Shown here: in pieces, positions 11,032 through 21,012 of the stretch | Numbering within the stretch: position 1 is the stretch's first letter | Layout: each line of letters opens with the position of its first letter | NCBI GenBank assembly: GCA_016177775.1 | Contig: JACOUQ010000006.1 | Span: 1-64,000 of the forward strand | Direction of reading: 5' to 3' | Source of the DNA: Geobacter sp. | Lineage (GTDB): Bacteria > Desulfobacterota > Desulfuromonadia > Geobacterales > Geobacteraceae | DNA length: 64,000 bases | Made by a program: the position numbers and the translations under genes | The notes under the pieces: model-generated | The model's database searches: none | The model's input: the letters and a program-made list of their open reading frames with translations, nothing else | Told to the model about the DNA's origin: nothing

Positions 11032-11295
11032 TTGGCCAATCATAAGTCAGCCCTGAAGCGCAACAGGCAGAATGAGAAGAAGAGACTGCAAAACAAGCAC
11101 ATCCGCAGCACCCTGCGGACTACCATAAAGCGCGTGCGCGAAGCGGTCGCAGCAAAGGATGGCGCAGCAGCCAATGAGGCCCTCAAGGCCGCTATTCCGG
11201 TGATCGACAAGGCGGCCTCCAAGGGAGTCATTCACGTCAACAACGCCTCCCGCAATGTTTCCCGTCTGTCCAAGCTGGTCAGCTCTCTGGGCTGA
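11032..11295 (+). CDS. rpsT: 30S ribosomal protein S20
   Basis: The 87-residue basic protein starts [13 protein letters not shown] and has the helical, Lys/Arg/Ala-rich composition of S20, a primary binder of the 5' domain of 16S rRNA. The start codon is TTG, preceded by GGAGGTGGA at 11021-11029. UUG starts are known for rpsT in other bacteria, where they help feedback control of translation. The gene stands alone with its own promoter and terminator. Confidence 0.97.
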   Translation: MANHKSALKRNRQNEKKRLQNKHIRSTLRTTIKRVREAVAAKDGAAANEALKAAIPVIDKAASKGVIHVNNASRNVSRLSKLVSSLG

Positions 11296-11312
11296 TACGG
11301 AATTTTCGAATC

Positions 11313-11346
11313 AAAAAAGGGGCTCCCTCTGGAGTCCCTTTTTTCT
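11313..11346 (+). terminator. Rho-independent terminator of rpsT
   Basis: The stem AAAAAAGGGGCTCC pairs with GGAGTCCCTTTTTT (one G-U pair) around a 4-base loop and ends in a T-run. It lies shortly after the rpsT stop. The A-run on the left may let it act for the convergent holA transcript too. Confidence 0.9.
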
Positions 11347-11379
11347 TGCCCGTGACGCAATCTACCTTCTTTTACCAGA

Positions 11380-12369
11380 TTAACCGCATATATACATCAC
11401 CAGCCGCTCCATCAACACATCAGGCTTTCCGCCGCTCGACTTCAGCGCCAGATCGGTTTCGAACAGCCTGTCGAATATCCCTTTCAACGCCTTTCCAGAA
11501 AACCTTTTCGCCTGTGATATAGTGCCTTCGAGAAAATAGGGATTGATGCGGAGAGATTTGCCGATCTCGGACGCAGGGGTGCGCCGGTCCAGCAACTCCC
11601 TGACCATCCATATCTGCCGGAAATGACGGGTGACCATGTTCAGGACGAACAGCGGCGCCTCGCCGTCTCCAAGGAGTGTATCAAGGCTTTTCAGGGAAGC
11701 CGCCAGGTCTTTTCCCCCCAGGGCATTGGTCAGATCGAAAATACTGTCGGCCCTGCTGTCTGAGGCGACAGCCTTGACATCGGCAAGGGTGATGGTTGAG
11801 CGACCCGCTGCATAGGTAGCGACCTTTTCGATCTGCGAAGCCAGTTCCTGGAGATTGTTTCCGATCAATCCGACCAGAAGCTCCACCGCGGCAGGTTCAA
11901 GCTTCTTGTCGTGACGCCCGGCCTCGTCGCGAATAAACACGGGGAGTTGGTTCTCATAGGGGCGCTTGAATTCCAACAGAACGCCATTTTTCTTGAGTTC
12001 TACAAAGAATTTCTTCCGCTGGTCCGGCTTCTCCCCCAGAAACACAAGACAGGTGGAGGGGGAAGGATTTGCCACATACTTGCCGATTATCTCAAGGGCT
12101 TCAACTGACAGCCGTTCCGCGTCCTTGACCAGCACCAGGCGCCGGTCGCTGAACATCGGCAGAGTCTGCGCCGTATCCACGATCTCGGCGCCTCGACACT
12201 CCCTGCCGTAAAAAACGTTCAGATTGAAATCGCGGAAATCCGCGGACACAACCCGTGCAGTGAGCTCCCTTACCCCCTTTTCCACGAGATAAGGCTCATC
12301 ACCATAGAGATAATAAAGGGGACCGATGTCCCCTTTTTCAATTGCTCTTCTGAATTCTTCAGGCTTCAA
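11380..12369 (-). CDS. holA: DNA polymerase III subunit delta
   Basis: The 329-residue protein is the delta (wrench) subunit of the clamp loader. The N-terminal region has YYLYGDEPYLVEKGV, the typical start of delta proteins, followed by an AAA+-like fold without a functional Walker A motif, and the conserved VTRHFRQIWMVRELL helices in the C-terminal collar domain. The start is TTG with AGGTGGCG just upstream. It follows lptE by 8 bases, in the common leuS-lptE-holA order. Confidence 0.93.
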   Translation of the reverse strand: MKPEEFRRAIEKGDIGPLYYLYGDEPYLVEKGVRELTARVVSADFRDFNLNVFYGRECRGAEIVDTAQTLPMFSDRRLVLVKDAERLSVEALEIIGKYVANPSPSTCLVFLGEKPDQRKKFFVELKKNGVLLEFKRPYENQLPVFIRDEAGRHDKKLEPAAVELLVGLIGNNLQELASQIEKVATYAAGRSTITLADVKAVASDSRADSIFDLTNALGGKDLAASLKSLDTLLGDGEAPLFVLNMVTRHFRQIWMVRELLDRRTPASEIGKSLRINPYFLEGTISQAKRFSGKALKGIFDRLFETDLALKSSGGKPDVLMERLVMYICG

Positions 12370-12377
12370 AGCGCCAC

Positions 12378-12890
12378 CTAAAAGTCATTCGTGATATTCA
12401 GATACAGTTCCTGGGCAACCTTTCCGAGGATCTCGCGGATGGCGGCGTCCTCGCTGTTGCGTTGCAGGGCGATATCGGTATTGGCCGGGAAATCCTGGCT
12501 CCTGGAGACTGTCCCCTTCCATATCACCTTCCCGTCCCTGTTGCTCTTCAGGACAGCCCCGACCGCCATGGTCGCCCGGTACTCCTTGACCGTATCAGTA
12601 GCGCTGTAGGATACGGCAGCCGTCCCATAGGAGGTAATGGTCCCGGAAAGTCGCAGGTCTCCCCCCTCCGTATCGATGACCTTTACCCCCCTCTTCCGGT
12701 GAAACTCGTCCAACAGCTCATTGGCCAAGAGTATCTCAAGATTGGCTTTCTGGGTTTTGTTGGCGAATATGGGGATGGTGATCGACTCTCCATAGACTGC
12801 CAGAGGGCCGCCATCGCGGGATGGGAAATGATAGCCGCAACCGGCGAGCAGAAACAGCGGCAATAAAGCAAAAATATAAAAGCCTTTCAT
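12378..12890 (-). CDS. lptE: LPS-assembly lipoprotein LptE
   Basis: The 170-residue product begins with a lipoprotein signal (hydrophobic stretch, then LLAGC, with the lipidated cysteine at about residue 18). The mature part shows the LptE/RlpB pattern: early SITIPIFANKTQKANLE, a central beta-rich stretch (GTITSYGTAAVSYS) and a C-terminal helix ending in AQELYLNITNDF. LptE plugs the LptD translocon that places lipopolysaccharide in the outer membrane. The ATG at 12890 has GAGG five bases upstream; a GTG two codons before is less likely. It lies just after leuS. Confidence 0.85.
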   Translation of the reverse strand: MKGFYIFALLPLFLLAGCGYHFPSRDGGPLAVYGESITIPIFANKTQKANLEILLANELLDEFHRKRGVKVIDTEGGDLRLSGTITSYGTAAVSYSATDTVKEYRATMAVGAVLKSNRDGKVIWKGTVSRSQDFPANTDIALQRNSEDAAIREILGKVAQELYLNITNDF

Positions 12891-12897
12891 CCCCACC

Positions 12898-15372
12898 TCA
12901 TCCTACGACTATATTCACCAGCTTGCCGGGCACGTAGATCACCTTCCTGATGATCTTCCCTTCAAGATGGGGGATAACCTTCTCGTCGGCTTGGGCAGCG
13001 GCCTTGACCTCATCCTCGCCCGCGTCCGCGGCAACCGTAACCTTGCTCCGCAGCTTGCCGTTGACTTGGACGATAATCAGCAGTTCCTCGTCAACTACGG
13101 CTTCCGGGTCGTATGAGGGCCAACCGTGCTCCTCCATGGTCCCAGGATGCCCAGTTGCCTGCCAGAGTTCCGCGGTGACATGGGGAACAAAGGGTGCCAG
13201 CATCAGGAGAATGCTTTCGATGGCCTCCCGCAGCACAGCGGCATTTTGAGGCGCATTCTTCCCCTCGAATCCGTACAGGGCGTTGACCAGCTCCATGCAA
13301 GCCGCAATGGCGGTATTGAAGTGGAAACGGTCCTCAACGTCCTCGGTCACCTTCCGGATGGTTTTGTGCACGATCCTGCGAAGTGCCTTCCCTTCCTCAG
13401 TCAGGCCGGACGGGTTAACAGGGCCGGCATTTCCGATGAACGAAATATTATCGGAAACCAGCTTCCAGACCCGGTTCAGGAACCGGTAGGAACCATCGAC
13501 CCCCTGGTCGCTCCAATCCAAGTCCTTTTCCGGCGGAGCAGCGAACAGGGAGAAAAGGCGGGCCGTGTCCGCACCGTATTTCCTGATAAGAGCGTCGGGA
13601 TCGACCACGTTCCCCTTGGACTTGCTCATCTTGGAGCCGTCCTTGATGACCATCCCCTGGGTCAGCAGATTGACGAACGGCTCGTCAACGGCCATATAGC
13701 CCAGATCCCGCAACACCTTGGTGAAGAACCTGGCATATAGCAGGTGCATGACCGCATGCTCTATCCCGCCGATGTATTGATCGACCGACATCCAGTATTC
13801 TGCCTTTTCCCGATCGAACGGACCGGTATTGCAGTCTGGGGAGCAATAGCGGAGAAAATACCAGGAGGACTCGACAAAGGTATCCATGGTATCGGTCTCG
13901 CGCCGGGCAATTTCACCGCACTGGGGACAGGTGACATTGCGGAATGATTCGGCCTTGGCCAGGGGGCTCCCCCCTTCGCCGCTAAACTCCACATCCATGG
14001 GGAGCAACACCGGGAGGTCCTTTTCCGGCACAGGCACTACTCCGCACAGATCGCAGTAAATGATGGGGATCGGGCTTCCCCAGTACCTCTGGCGCGAAAT
14101 CCCCCAGTCGCGGAGCCGGAAGTTGGCCGTCTTCTTGCCAATCCCTTCCTTCTCCAGGTAGTCAGCGATCCGCTCCTTGGCCTCGCTGCTCCGGATACCG
14201 TCAAACTGGCCGGAATTGACCATGATCCCCTCTTCCGTATAGGCAGCGGTCATGGTCGCCGGGGTGAGCTCCACCCCTTCGGGCTGGATCACCACCTGCA
14301 TGGGGAGGTCGTATTTCCGGGCGAACTCGAAATCCCGCTGGTCGTGGGTCGGCACCGCCATAACGGCGCCGGTCCCATAGTCGGGAAGGACAAAGTTGGC
14401 CAGATAGATCGGCATCCGCCGGTTGGTGACCGGGTTGGTGCAGTAGCTTCCGGTGAAGACCCCCTCCTTCTCGAAATCCTCGGCGGTCCTTTTGATCCGG
14501 TCGGTCTTGCGCACCTTTTCGATGAATTCTTCCACCTCGGCCCGGCGTTCCGGTGTTGCCAGTTCGAGGGCAAGAGGATGCTCCGGCGCAAGCGACATGA
14601 ATGTGGCACCGTACAGTGTGTCCTGGCGCGTGGTGAACACCTTGATCGACGACAGGTGCCCTTCCAGGGGGAAATCGATCTCGCACCCCGTGCTCCGGCC
14701 GATCCAGTTGCGCTGCATGGTCAGCACCCGCTCCGGCCAGCCCGGCAGCTTGTCGGTATATTCCAGAAGCTCGTCCGCATAGGCGGTGATCCGGAAAAAC
14801 CACTGCTCCAGCTCCTTCTGGACCACCTCGCTGTCGCACCGCCAGCAGCAGCCATCCTCCACCTGCTCGTTGGCGAGCACCGTATCGCATTTCGGGCACC
14901 AGTTGACGAAAGAGGTCTTCTTGTAGGCAAGCCCCTTGCGGTACATCTCCAGAAAGACCCGCTGCTCCCACTTGTAATAATCCACGTTGCAGGTGGCTAC
15001 TTCCCGGTCCCAGTCGTACGAGAGCCCCAGCTTCTTCAGCTGCCCCCGCATGTAGTCGATATTCTCATAAGTCCATTTGGCGGGATGGCTCTTGTTCTGG
15101 ATAGCGGCGTTCTCGGCCGGCATGCCGAATGCATCCCACCCCATGGGATGAAGTACATTGAAGCCACGCATCCTCTTGAAACGGGCCAGGACATCACCAA
15201 TAGAGTAATTGCGGACATGCCCCATATGGATCCTGCCGGACGGATAGGGGAACATCTCCAGAAGATAATACTTCTGCTTCGATCTATCTTCAGCAACCTT
15301 GAAGGCCTTCCCGGACTCCCACTGGTGCTGCCATTTCTCCTCGACCTGAGCTGGTATGTACTTTTCCTGCAC
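12898..15372 (-). CDS. leuS: Leucyl-tRNA synthetase
   Basis: The 824-residue class I synthetase charges tRNA-Leu. The HIGH-type motif is HMGH in [13 protein letters not shown] near residue 43, and KMSKS appears in [10 protein letters not shown]. The CP1 editing domain is intact, with [12 protein letters not shown] and [15 protein letters not shown] containing the editing aspartate. Cysteine pairs CPKC and CCWRC may bind zinc. The GTG start has GGAGG seven bases upstream. It heads the leuS-lptE-holA group. A tRNA-Leu gene is also in this window (42.5 kb). Confidence 0.97.
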   Translation of the reverse strand: MQEKYIPAQVEEKWQHQWESGKAFKVAEDRSKQKYYLLEMFPYPSGRIHMGHVRNYSIGDVLARFKRMRGFNVLHPMGWDAFGMPAENAAIQNKSHPAKWTYENIDYMRGQLKKLGLSYDWDREVATCNVDYYKWEQRVFLEMYRKGLAYKKTSFVNWCPKCDTVLANEQVEDGCCWRCDSEVVQKELEQWFFRITAYADELLEYTDKLPGWPERVLTMQRNWIGRSTGCEIDFPLEGHLSSIKVFTTRQDTLYGATFMSLAPEHPLALELATPERRAEVEEFIEKVRKTDRIKRTAEDFEKEGVFTGSYCTNPVTNRRMPIYLANFVLPDYGTGAVMAVPTHDQRDFEFARKYDLPMQVVIQPEGVELTPATMTAAYTEEGIMVNSGQFDGIRSSEAKERIADYLEKEGIGKKTANFRLRDWGISRQRYWGSPIPIIYCDLCGVVPVPEKDLPVLLPMDVEFSGEGGSPLAKAESFRNVTCPQCGEIARRETDTMDTFVESSWYFLRYCSPDCNTGPFDREKAEYWMSVDQYIGGIEHAVMHLLYARFFTKVLRDLGYMAVDEPFVNLLTQGMVIKDGSKMSKSKGNVVDPDALIRKYGADTARLFSLFAAPPEKDLDWSDQGVDGSYRFLNRVWKLVSDNISFIGNAGPVNPSGLTEEGKALRRIVHKTIRKVTEDVEDRFHFNTAIAACMELVNALYGFEGKNAPQNAAVLREAIESILLMLAPFVPHVTAELWQATGHPGTMEEHGWPSYDPEAVVDEELLIIVQVNGKLRSKVTVAADAGEDEVKAAAQADEKVIPHLEGKIIRKVIYVPGKLVNIVVG

Positions 15373-15445
15373 GTTGAATCCTCCGGTTGTTGCTGTATGA
15401 ACTTTATAGGAGCGCCTTCAGGCGCGACTCCGTGGGTCAAAGGCG

Positions 15446-15479
15446 GCTGTAGAGACGTTGCATGCAACGTCTCTACAGC
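15446..15479. repeat. 34-bp perfect palindrome
   Basis: Two 17-base arms (GCTGTAGAGACGTTGCA and its exact complement) abut with no loop. The palindrome lies in the 154-base space between the cytochrome stop and the leuS start. A second dyad, GCGCCTTCAGGCGC, is at about 15411-15424. There is no T-run, so it is more like a mobile palindromic intergenic repeat than a simple terminator. Confidence 0.85.
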
Positions 15480-15526
15480 GATTTGGACGCCTCTAGCAAA
15501 GGATTGGTGATAATCGAACTTCCGTC

Positions 15527-17686
15527 TTATTCCGGCGGGCCCTTGAACAGATAGGGATTCGTGCCGCCTGCGGCCTCGCCGTGGCAGCGCTCGCAATTGG
15601 CCTTTTCCTTCACGCTGAACGCCATGGTGAAGCCGTGGCAGGCGCCGCAGAACTTACCGTCCTCCATCTCCCGCATGGTGTAATCCTTCCGGGCAGGGCC
15701 GGTGAAGATGATCTTGTTGTGGCAATCCGTACAACCATACCCTTTTACTGTGTGTATCTTGTGACTGAAGGTCACGTCGCCGGCGTTGCGCGGCACCTGG
15801 TACTTGATGGCCTTCGTAACGGGATGGCACTTCTCGCAGGTGCCGGTCACGGCAAAAGCGGTCTTGCCGTCGTGGCAGGCGCCGCAGGAGGTGCCCTTCT
15901 CCATCTCCGCCATGCTCACATGCCGGTTGCCGGCCCCCGGGATGAACAGTGCGTCATGGCAGTCGTTGCACCGGTACATGCCGGTGTGGAACGCATGACT
16001 GAATGCTGCGCCGACCGGGAAATTTATCTCCTTTGTCGGATGGCATTTGGTGCAGTTCTCCTTGACCGTGAAGGCGGTCTTCCCTTCGTGGCAGGCGCCG
16101 CAAGATTTCCCCTGCTCCATGTCGGCCATCGTGTTGCGCCTTGCCGCATCTCCCAGCGGAATTACACCGTAGTGGCAGTCAGTGCATGAATACATGCCTG
16201 TATGGAACTTGTGGCTGAATACGGTCTTTCCGGTCTGACGCACATTGAAGGTGATTTCCACGGTAGAGGTGTGGCATTTGTTGCAATCCCCCCTGACCGA
16301 GAAGCCTATGCTCCCGTCATGACAGGCGCCACAAGACTTTCCCTTCTCCATGTCGGTCATTTTCCACCGCTTGTTGTCGGGACCGGCAACGAACAGTTTA
16401 TTGTGGCAGTCCGAGCAGCGGTACATCTCCAGATGCTTGTTGTGGCTGAAGCGGGCGTCGTCGGTCATGGTGATGTCCCTGACCGGATGGCACTTGCCGC
16501 AGTTCCCGGCGACCGTGAAGGCGGACTTGCCGTTGTGACAGGCACCGCACGACTTCCCCTGCTCCATCTGCCTCATGGTGTAGCGGGTGCTGCGGGTGCC
16601 GGTCAGGAAGACGCCGTTGTGACAGTCGTCGCACTTGAACATCAGGTAATGAAAGCTGTGGCTGAACAGTACCTTGCCGATGTCCGGGATATTGAAATTT
16701 ATGTCGTGGGTGCTCTTGTGGCACCGATCGCAGCTGCCGGCAACGGAAAAGGCGATGCTGCCGTCGTGGCAGGCGCCGCACGACTTGTTGTTCTCCATGT
16801 CGGCCATGGTGTACCGCTTGCTTTTGGGGCCGCCGGTGAAGATCCCGCTGTGGCAGTCGGTGCAGCGGTAAATATTGAGATGGAAGGCATGGCTGAAAAG
16901 GGCGTCCGTTTCCTTGAACGGGATGTTCTTCGGCGTCCCCCGGTGACACTTGCCGCAGTCGCCGGTCACCGAGAAGGCGCTCTTGCCGTCGTGACAACCG
17001 CCGCACGACTGGCCGCTCTCCATCTGGGCCATAGTGTGGCTCTTCCGGTTCGGCCCGGCAATGAACAGTCGCGAGTGGCAATCACCACACTTGAACATCT
17101 CCAGATGAAAATTATGGCTGAAAAATGCCTCGGACGGGAGGTCCAGGTCCTTTACCGCGTGGCACTTGGTGCAGTTCTCCTTGACCGTGAAGGCGGTGCT
17201 CCCGTCGTGACAGGAGCCGCAGGATACTCCCCCCTCCATCTGCTTCATGGTCACATGGGGGTTGCCGGGACCGGCCTTGAAAATCTTGTTGTGGCACTCT
17301 GAGCAGCCGTACATCCCGAGGTGAAATTTGTGGCTGAAGACGACGGCGCCGAAATCGGGGATGTTGATCGGCACTTCCTTGACGATATGGCAGCGGGTGC
17401 ATTCGGTAAGGGCAAAGGCGCGGGTGTTGCCGTGGCAGGCGCCGCACGACTTCTTATCCTTCTCCATGTCGGCCATGGTGACCGTGGGGTTTTTCTTTGT
17501 TATATGGAACAGAGCATTGTGGCACTCGGTACAATTTTTGGAAAGCTTGTTCAGGTGGACGTCATGGTCGAAGATCACCCTCCCGGCGTTCGGCGTCACG
17601 TAGGTGACGGCCTTGAACTCTTGGGCGAAGATGAGGCAGGGAAATATCGAAAGGCAAAAAAGCAGGATTATGTATCGTTTCACCAT
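15527..17686 (-). CDS. 27-haem c-type cytochrome built of nine triheme modules
   Basis: The 719-residue protein has a signal peptide (MVKRY, hydrophobic core, IFA-Q at about residue 21) and 27 CXXCH haem-binding motifs, counted directly. They form nine repeats of about 75 residues. Each repeat has an FSHxFH-type segment giving extra histidine ligands, then one CxxCH, then a TMxxMExGKSCGACHDG block with the second, then CxKCH with the third. This is the c7-like triheme (nanowire-type) module known from Geobacter polymers of PpcA-like domains. Bis-histidine ligation of all haems is likely. It would be a long periplasmic electron wire or capacitor. GGAGATT precedes the ATG. It is transcribed with, and lies downstream of, the chemotaxis operon. 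Confidence 0.93.
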   Translation of the reverse strand: MVKRYIILLFCLSIFPCLIFAQEFKAVTYVTPNAGRVIFDHDVHLNKLSKNCTECHNALFHITKKNPTVTMADMEKDKKSCGACHGNTRAFALTECTRCHIVKEVPINIPDFGAVVFSHKFHLGMYGCSECHNKIFKAGPGNPHVTMKQMEGGVSCGSCHDGSTAFTVKENCTKCHAVKDLDLPSEAFFSHNFHLEMFKCGDCHSRLFIAGPNRKSHTMAQMESGQSCGGCHDGKSAFSVTGDCGKCHRGTPKNIPFKETDALFSHAFHLNIYRCTDCHSGIFTGGPKSKRYTMADMENNKSCGACHDGSIAFSVAGSCDRCHKSTHDINFNIPDIGKVLFSHSFHYLMFKCDDCHNGVFLTGTRSTRYTMRQMEQGKSCGACHNGKSAFTVAGNCGKCHPVRDITMTDDARFSHNKHLEMYRCSDCHNKLFVAGPDNKRWKMTDMEKGKSCGACHDGSIGFSVRGDCNKCHTSTVEITFNVRQTGKTVFSHKFHTGMYSCTDCHYGVIPLGDAARRNTMADMEQGKSCGACHEGKTAFTVKENCTKCHPTKEINFPVGAAFSHAFHTGMYRCNDCHDALFIPGAGNRHVSMAEMEKGTSCGACHDGKTAFAVTGTCEKCHPVTKAIKYQVPRNAGDVTFSHKIHTVKGYGCTDCHNKIIFTGPARKDYTMREMEDGKFCGACHGFTMAFSVKEKANCERCHGEAAGGTNPYLFKGPPE

Positions 17687-17780
17687 AATCTCCAGGGAAT
17701 CGCAGTTTAACGGGATGGGACCGCGGCGCCACGGTCTCGCATTTTACCGCATTTGATGCGAAAAGCGCGACGTCTCGCCA

Positions 17781-18158
17781 TCAGGGAATGCTCAGCAGGC
17801 TCCTCGCCACATCGAGTATCCGGTTAGGCTGAATCGGCTTGGTGATGTAGTCGTTGGCCCCCAGCGCCAGTGCCCGCTCGCGGTCCTCGCTCGCCCCCTC
17901 TGTCGTGATTACGACTATGGGGATGTCCTTGCTGCCAGGATCGTTTCGGACCAGGCTGACAAGCTTGAGGCCGTCCATGATCGGCATGTTGATGTCCGTG
18001 AAGATGAGGTCGAATTTTTCCGCAGAGATCTTTCTAAGACCGTCGACGCCGTCGTTTGCCTCGGCTATCCGCACACCCCTGAGCCGCTTGAGGGCGAAAG
18101 ATATGAGCTGCCGCATGGTGGGAGAATCTTCGACGATCAGTATCTTATATTCGGCCAT
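17781..18158 (-). CDS. CheY-like single-domain response regulator
   Basis: The 125-residue protein is a lone receiver domain. Visible residues are the acidic pair in VEDS (Glu10/Asp11), the phospho-acceptor Asp55 in FTDINMP, the switch threonine in VVITTEG and the lysine in YITKPI. No output domain is present. The ATG at 18158 is preceded by GGAGGG; an ATG nine codons earlier is the alternative. It is the last gene of the chemotaxis-like operon, 14 bases after the GAF protein. Confidence 0.9.
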   Translation of the reverse strand: MAEYKILIVEDSPTMRQLISFALKRLRGVRIAEANDGVDGLRKISAEKFDLIFTDINMPIMDGLKLVSLVRNDPGSKDIPIVVITTEGASEDRERALALGANDYITKPIQPNRILDVARSLLSIP

Positions 18159-18199
18159 GTCCTGGTACCCTCCGTAAATGTTCATGCCTGAAGCTGCAA

Positions 18200-19024
18200 C
18201 TATCTGGTCAGGAGATCGATGAACCCCTGTATGGTCGAGAGCTTGCGTTCCGATTCCGAGTAGAGCTTCGAACTGAAGATCGCAGTGGCGGCATGGCCGG
18301 CCAGCAGCGTGAAGAGTTCGTAGTCGACGTCGGCGAACGACGTCTTCTGGAGCAGGAGTTTATAGATGACGATGACGCCAATCACATGCTCCTTGATCTT
18401 GAGCGGGATGCAGACCATGGGATGGGCTAGATCGCGAACGTATCCGTCGGCATCCTCGATGAAGTAATTCTCGCCGGTCTTGGCCATCTCCCCGATCAAC
18501 CCCTTGCCGATCTTGACCTTCGGCACCTCTTCCCGGGGGATTCCCTCGCTGGCCACCGGTTCCAACTGGTTGGTCTTGTCGTCGACCAGCAGGATGGCGA
18601 ACTCCTCAGCACCGATCAGGTTGATTATGATCTCGGTGATGATCTGCAGGACTTCCATAAAGTCGAGGGTAGAATGGAGCTGATAGCTGGCAATGTAGAG
18701 ATTGGCCAGGTTGTTGTTCTCCTGTTCGATCTCGACATAGCGGTTGGCGAAATCCTGGTTCTCGGCCTCAATCTGCCTGACCCTCCCCAGTATCTGCTCC
18801 TTCTCCGACTCCAGCTCCTTTATCCGCTGGTGTAGCTGCCGGGTTGCCTCGGGCACATCGCCGGATGCGGTTTGAGCGGAGCCCTGCTCCTCCAGCTCCA
18901 GTATCCGGTAGCGAAGCCGCTCGTTCTCCTTCATGATCTCCTGGGTGAATTCCGCACCCTTCTTGAATACCTGAAGGAATTCCTCCCCACGACTCAAAAC
19001 ACCTTTTTCGTCATCTATCCCCAT
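18200..19024 (-). CDS. Coiled-coil and GAF-domain protein of the chemotaxis cluster
   Basis: The 274-residue protein has a predicted long coiled coil from about residue 25 to 110 (many Glu, Arg, Leu and Gln heptads). A GAF domain follows (about 115-260; LVDDKTNQLEPVASEG and PMVCIPLKIKEHVIGVIVIYK are typical). No catalytic output domain is seen. GAF domains bind small ligands or mediate dimerisation, so a sensory or scaffold role near the Che proteins is plausible. AGGAGAG precedes the ATG. It follows cheB by 12 bases. Confidence 0.8.
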   Translation of the reverse strand: MGIDDEKGVLSRGEEFLQVFKKGAEFTQEIMKENERLRYRILELEEQGSAQTASGDVPEATRQLHQRIKELESEKEQILGRVRQIEAENQDFANRYVEIEQENNNLANLYIASYQLHSTLDFMEVLQIITEIIINLIGAEEFAILLVDDKTNQLEPVASEGIPREEVPKVKIGKGLIGEMAKTGENYFIEDADGYVRDLAHPMVCIPLKIKEHVIGVIVIYKLLLQKTSFADVDYELFTLLAGHAATAIFSSKLYSESERKLSTIQGFIDLLTR

Positions 19025-19036
19025 AGTCCTCTCCTG

Positions 19037-20134
19037 TCAGGATGAACTGGCTTTCCGTTTGTCAACAACGCCGCACCGTTCAAGAATCTCCTGGGCCATC
19101 TTGTTCATTGTGACCACTTTATCCACAACACCGGTGGCTATAGCCTCCCGCGGCATGCCGAAAACCACCGCCGATTCCTTCGATTCGGCCAGCACCTGCC
19201 CCCCGGCCGTCTTGATCGCCCTTACCCCCTGGCTGCCGTCGTTGCCCATGCCGGTCAGCACAACACCGAGGAGGCGGGAGCCGAAAACATCGGCGCAGGA
19301 ACGGAACATGGCATCCACCGAGGGGACATAACGGTCCTCGGCAGAAGGCTTTACGAGGCTGGCCACGGTCTCCCCCCCTGTTTTCCTGAACTCGAGATTG
19401 TACCCGCCGGGCGCGACGAGCACCTCCCCCGGACGGACAGGGTCACCGTCCTGCGCCTCCCTGATGTCGAAGCCGGAAAAGCGGTTCAGACGCTCGGCAA
19501 AGGTGCGGGTGAACCCCACGGGCATGTGCTGTGAAACCACCACCGCAAAGGGGAACTTCTCCGTGAATGAGAGAAAGATGCTCTGCAGTGCGGGAGGCCC
19601 GCCGGTCGAAGCACCGATGGCCACCACGTCGATGGCCGAGGTTACGGCGGGAACCCTCTGCGGCGCAGGGGCGTAAACCTTCTTCTTGGCGGCTTCCAAC
19701 TCGTCTGCCAGCAGCTTTTCCCGCCGCTTGATGCCGGCCATGTTAAGATTGAACACGCTGCGGACCTTCTGCAACAGGTCGTGCTGGATATTGAGCAGGT
19801 CCTGGGAGATCCGGCTGGTGGGCTTGGCGATGAAATCGAGCGCCCCGAGCTCCAGCGCCTTGAAGACCCTTTCGTCCTCGTTCCGGGCACTGATAACGAT
19901 GACCGGTGTCGGGCATTTGCTCATGATGATCCGCAGCAGGGTGAAACCGTCCATCCGCGGCATCTCTAGATCGAGCGTCACCAGGTCAGGTTTCAGGTCG
20001 ATGATCTTCCGTATCCCCTCCTCGCCGTCCGCGGCATAGCCTACTACTTCGATCTCCGGCAGCCCTTCCAGCATCTTCGTAATGGTCCGGCGGTTATACG
20101 CCGAATCATCGATTACCACGACTCTGACTTTCAT
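19037..20134 (-). CDS. cheB: Protein-glutamate methylesterase CheB
   Basis: CheB removes methyl groups from chemoreceptor glutamates and deamidates glutamines. The 365-residue protein has an N-terminal receiver with phospho-acceptor Asp55 ([10 protein letters not shown]), a linker, and the methylesterase domain. The catalytic serine is in IGASTGGPP, the histidine in QHMPVGFT and the aspartate in GMGNDGSQG. The start overlaps the cheR stop by four bases (ATGA), showing translational coupling of the methylation pair. Confidence 0.96.
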   Translation of the reverse strand: MKVRVVVIDDSAYNRRTITKMLEGLPEIEVVGYAADGEEGIRKIIDLKPDLVTLDLEMPRMDGFTLLRIIMSKCPTPVIVISARNEDERVFKALELGALDFIAKPTSRISQDLLNIQHDLLQKVRSVFNLNMAGIKRREKLLADELEAAKKKVYAPAPQRVPAVTSAIDVVAIGASTGGPPALQSIFLSFTEKFPFAVVVSQHMPVGFTRTFAERLNRFSGFDIREAQDGDPVRPGEVLVAPGGYNLEFRKTGGETVASLVKPSAEDRYVPSVDAMFRSCADVFGSRLLGVVLTGMGNDGSQGVRAIKTAGGQVLAESKESAVVFGMPREAIATGVVDKVVTMNKMAQEILERCGVVDKRKASSS

Positions 20135-21012
20135 TGGCGCGCCTCCGCGAACACCGCGGCGTGCGGCTTCTGGTATACCATGTCGTTTTTCAGGTGACGC
20201 AGGGCAAATGCCGTGGAAATATTCATCAGTGACTCGGAATGTCCAAGCAGCAGGTACCCCCCCTCCCGCAGAGAGCGAGAAAAGGCATCAACCGTTCGCT
20301 TCTTGGCCAACTGATCGAAATATATGATGACGTTGCGGCAGAAGATGACGTCCATCTTCCCCAGCAGAGCGATGCGGTTCTCATCGAACAGGTTCAGGTG
20401 ACTGAAGGTCACCAGTTCCCTGACCCGGTCCACGATCCGATAGCGTCCATCCTGGTCCTGGAAATAACGCCTGACATGGGAGTCATCGGTAACCCTGAAT
20501 GACGACGCGGCATAGACCCCCTTGCGGGCCATCTGCAGGACCCGGTGGCTGATGTCGGTCCCGACGATCTCGACCCGCCACCCGTCGAAGCCCCCCATAT
20601 CCAGAAGAAGCATGGCGATGGTATACGGCTCCTCGCCGCTGGAGCACCCAGCGCTCCATATCCTCAGAACCCGCTCCCCTTTTAGCTCCTTGCGCGCCTT
20701 GAGTTCCGGGATGATCTCGTCGGTAAACGCCTTGAGCTGGAACGCCTCGCGGAAGAAATAGGTTTCGTTCGTGGTCAGGATGTCCATGATGTCGGACAGT
20801 TCCTGGTCCCGCTTTCTCCCATACTTGAGAAGGTGGTAATACTCCTTGAACGACTCGATCCTGTGGAGGCAGAGACGCTTTGCCAGCCGCTTCTCCAGCA
20901 GATACTTGGAGTCCTCGTTGAAGAAAAGGCCGCAGTGACTGTATATGCAATCCCTGATGAGGCGGTACTCCTCATCGGACATCGACACTTCCGGCTCGGT
21001 GCAGAACATCAT
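20131..21012 (-). CDS. cheR: Chemotaxis protein methyltransferase CheR
   Basis: CheR methylates receptor glutamates with S-adenosylmethionine. From the ATG at 21012 the protein is 293 residues, the usual length. It has the N-terminal helical domain (about 15-75), the SAM-binding core ([16 protein letters not shown]) and the conserved [12 protein letters not shown] stretch. The frame stays open for another 61 codons upstream, but that extension lies inside the HEAT gene and has no CheR-like sequence. The start overlaps the HEAT stop codon (ATGATG over TGA). Confidence 0.95.
   Translation of the reverse strand: MMFCTEPEVSMSDEEYRLIRDCIYSHCGLFFNEDSKYLLEKRLAKRLCLHRIESFKEYYHLLKYGRKRDQELSDIMDILTTNETYFFREAFQLKAFTDEIIPELKARKELKGERVLRIWSAGCSSGEEPYTIAMLLLDMGGFDGWRVEIVGTDISHRVLQMARKGVYAASSFRVTDDSHVRRYFQDQDGRYRIVDRVRELVTFSHLNLFDENRIALLGKMDVIFCRNVIIYFDQLAKKRTVDAFSRSLREGGYLLLGHSESLMNISTAFALRHLKNDMVYQKPHAAVFAEARQ

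Noticed and set aside
16202-17302. A 366-codon plus-strand open frame
   Set aside because: It is antisense to the haem repeats of the cytochrome; its repeats mirror the CXXCH codons.
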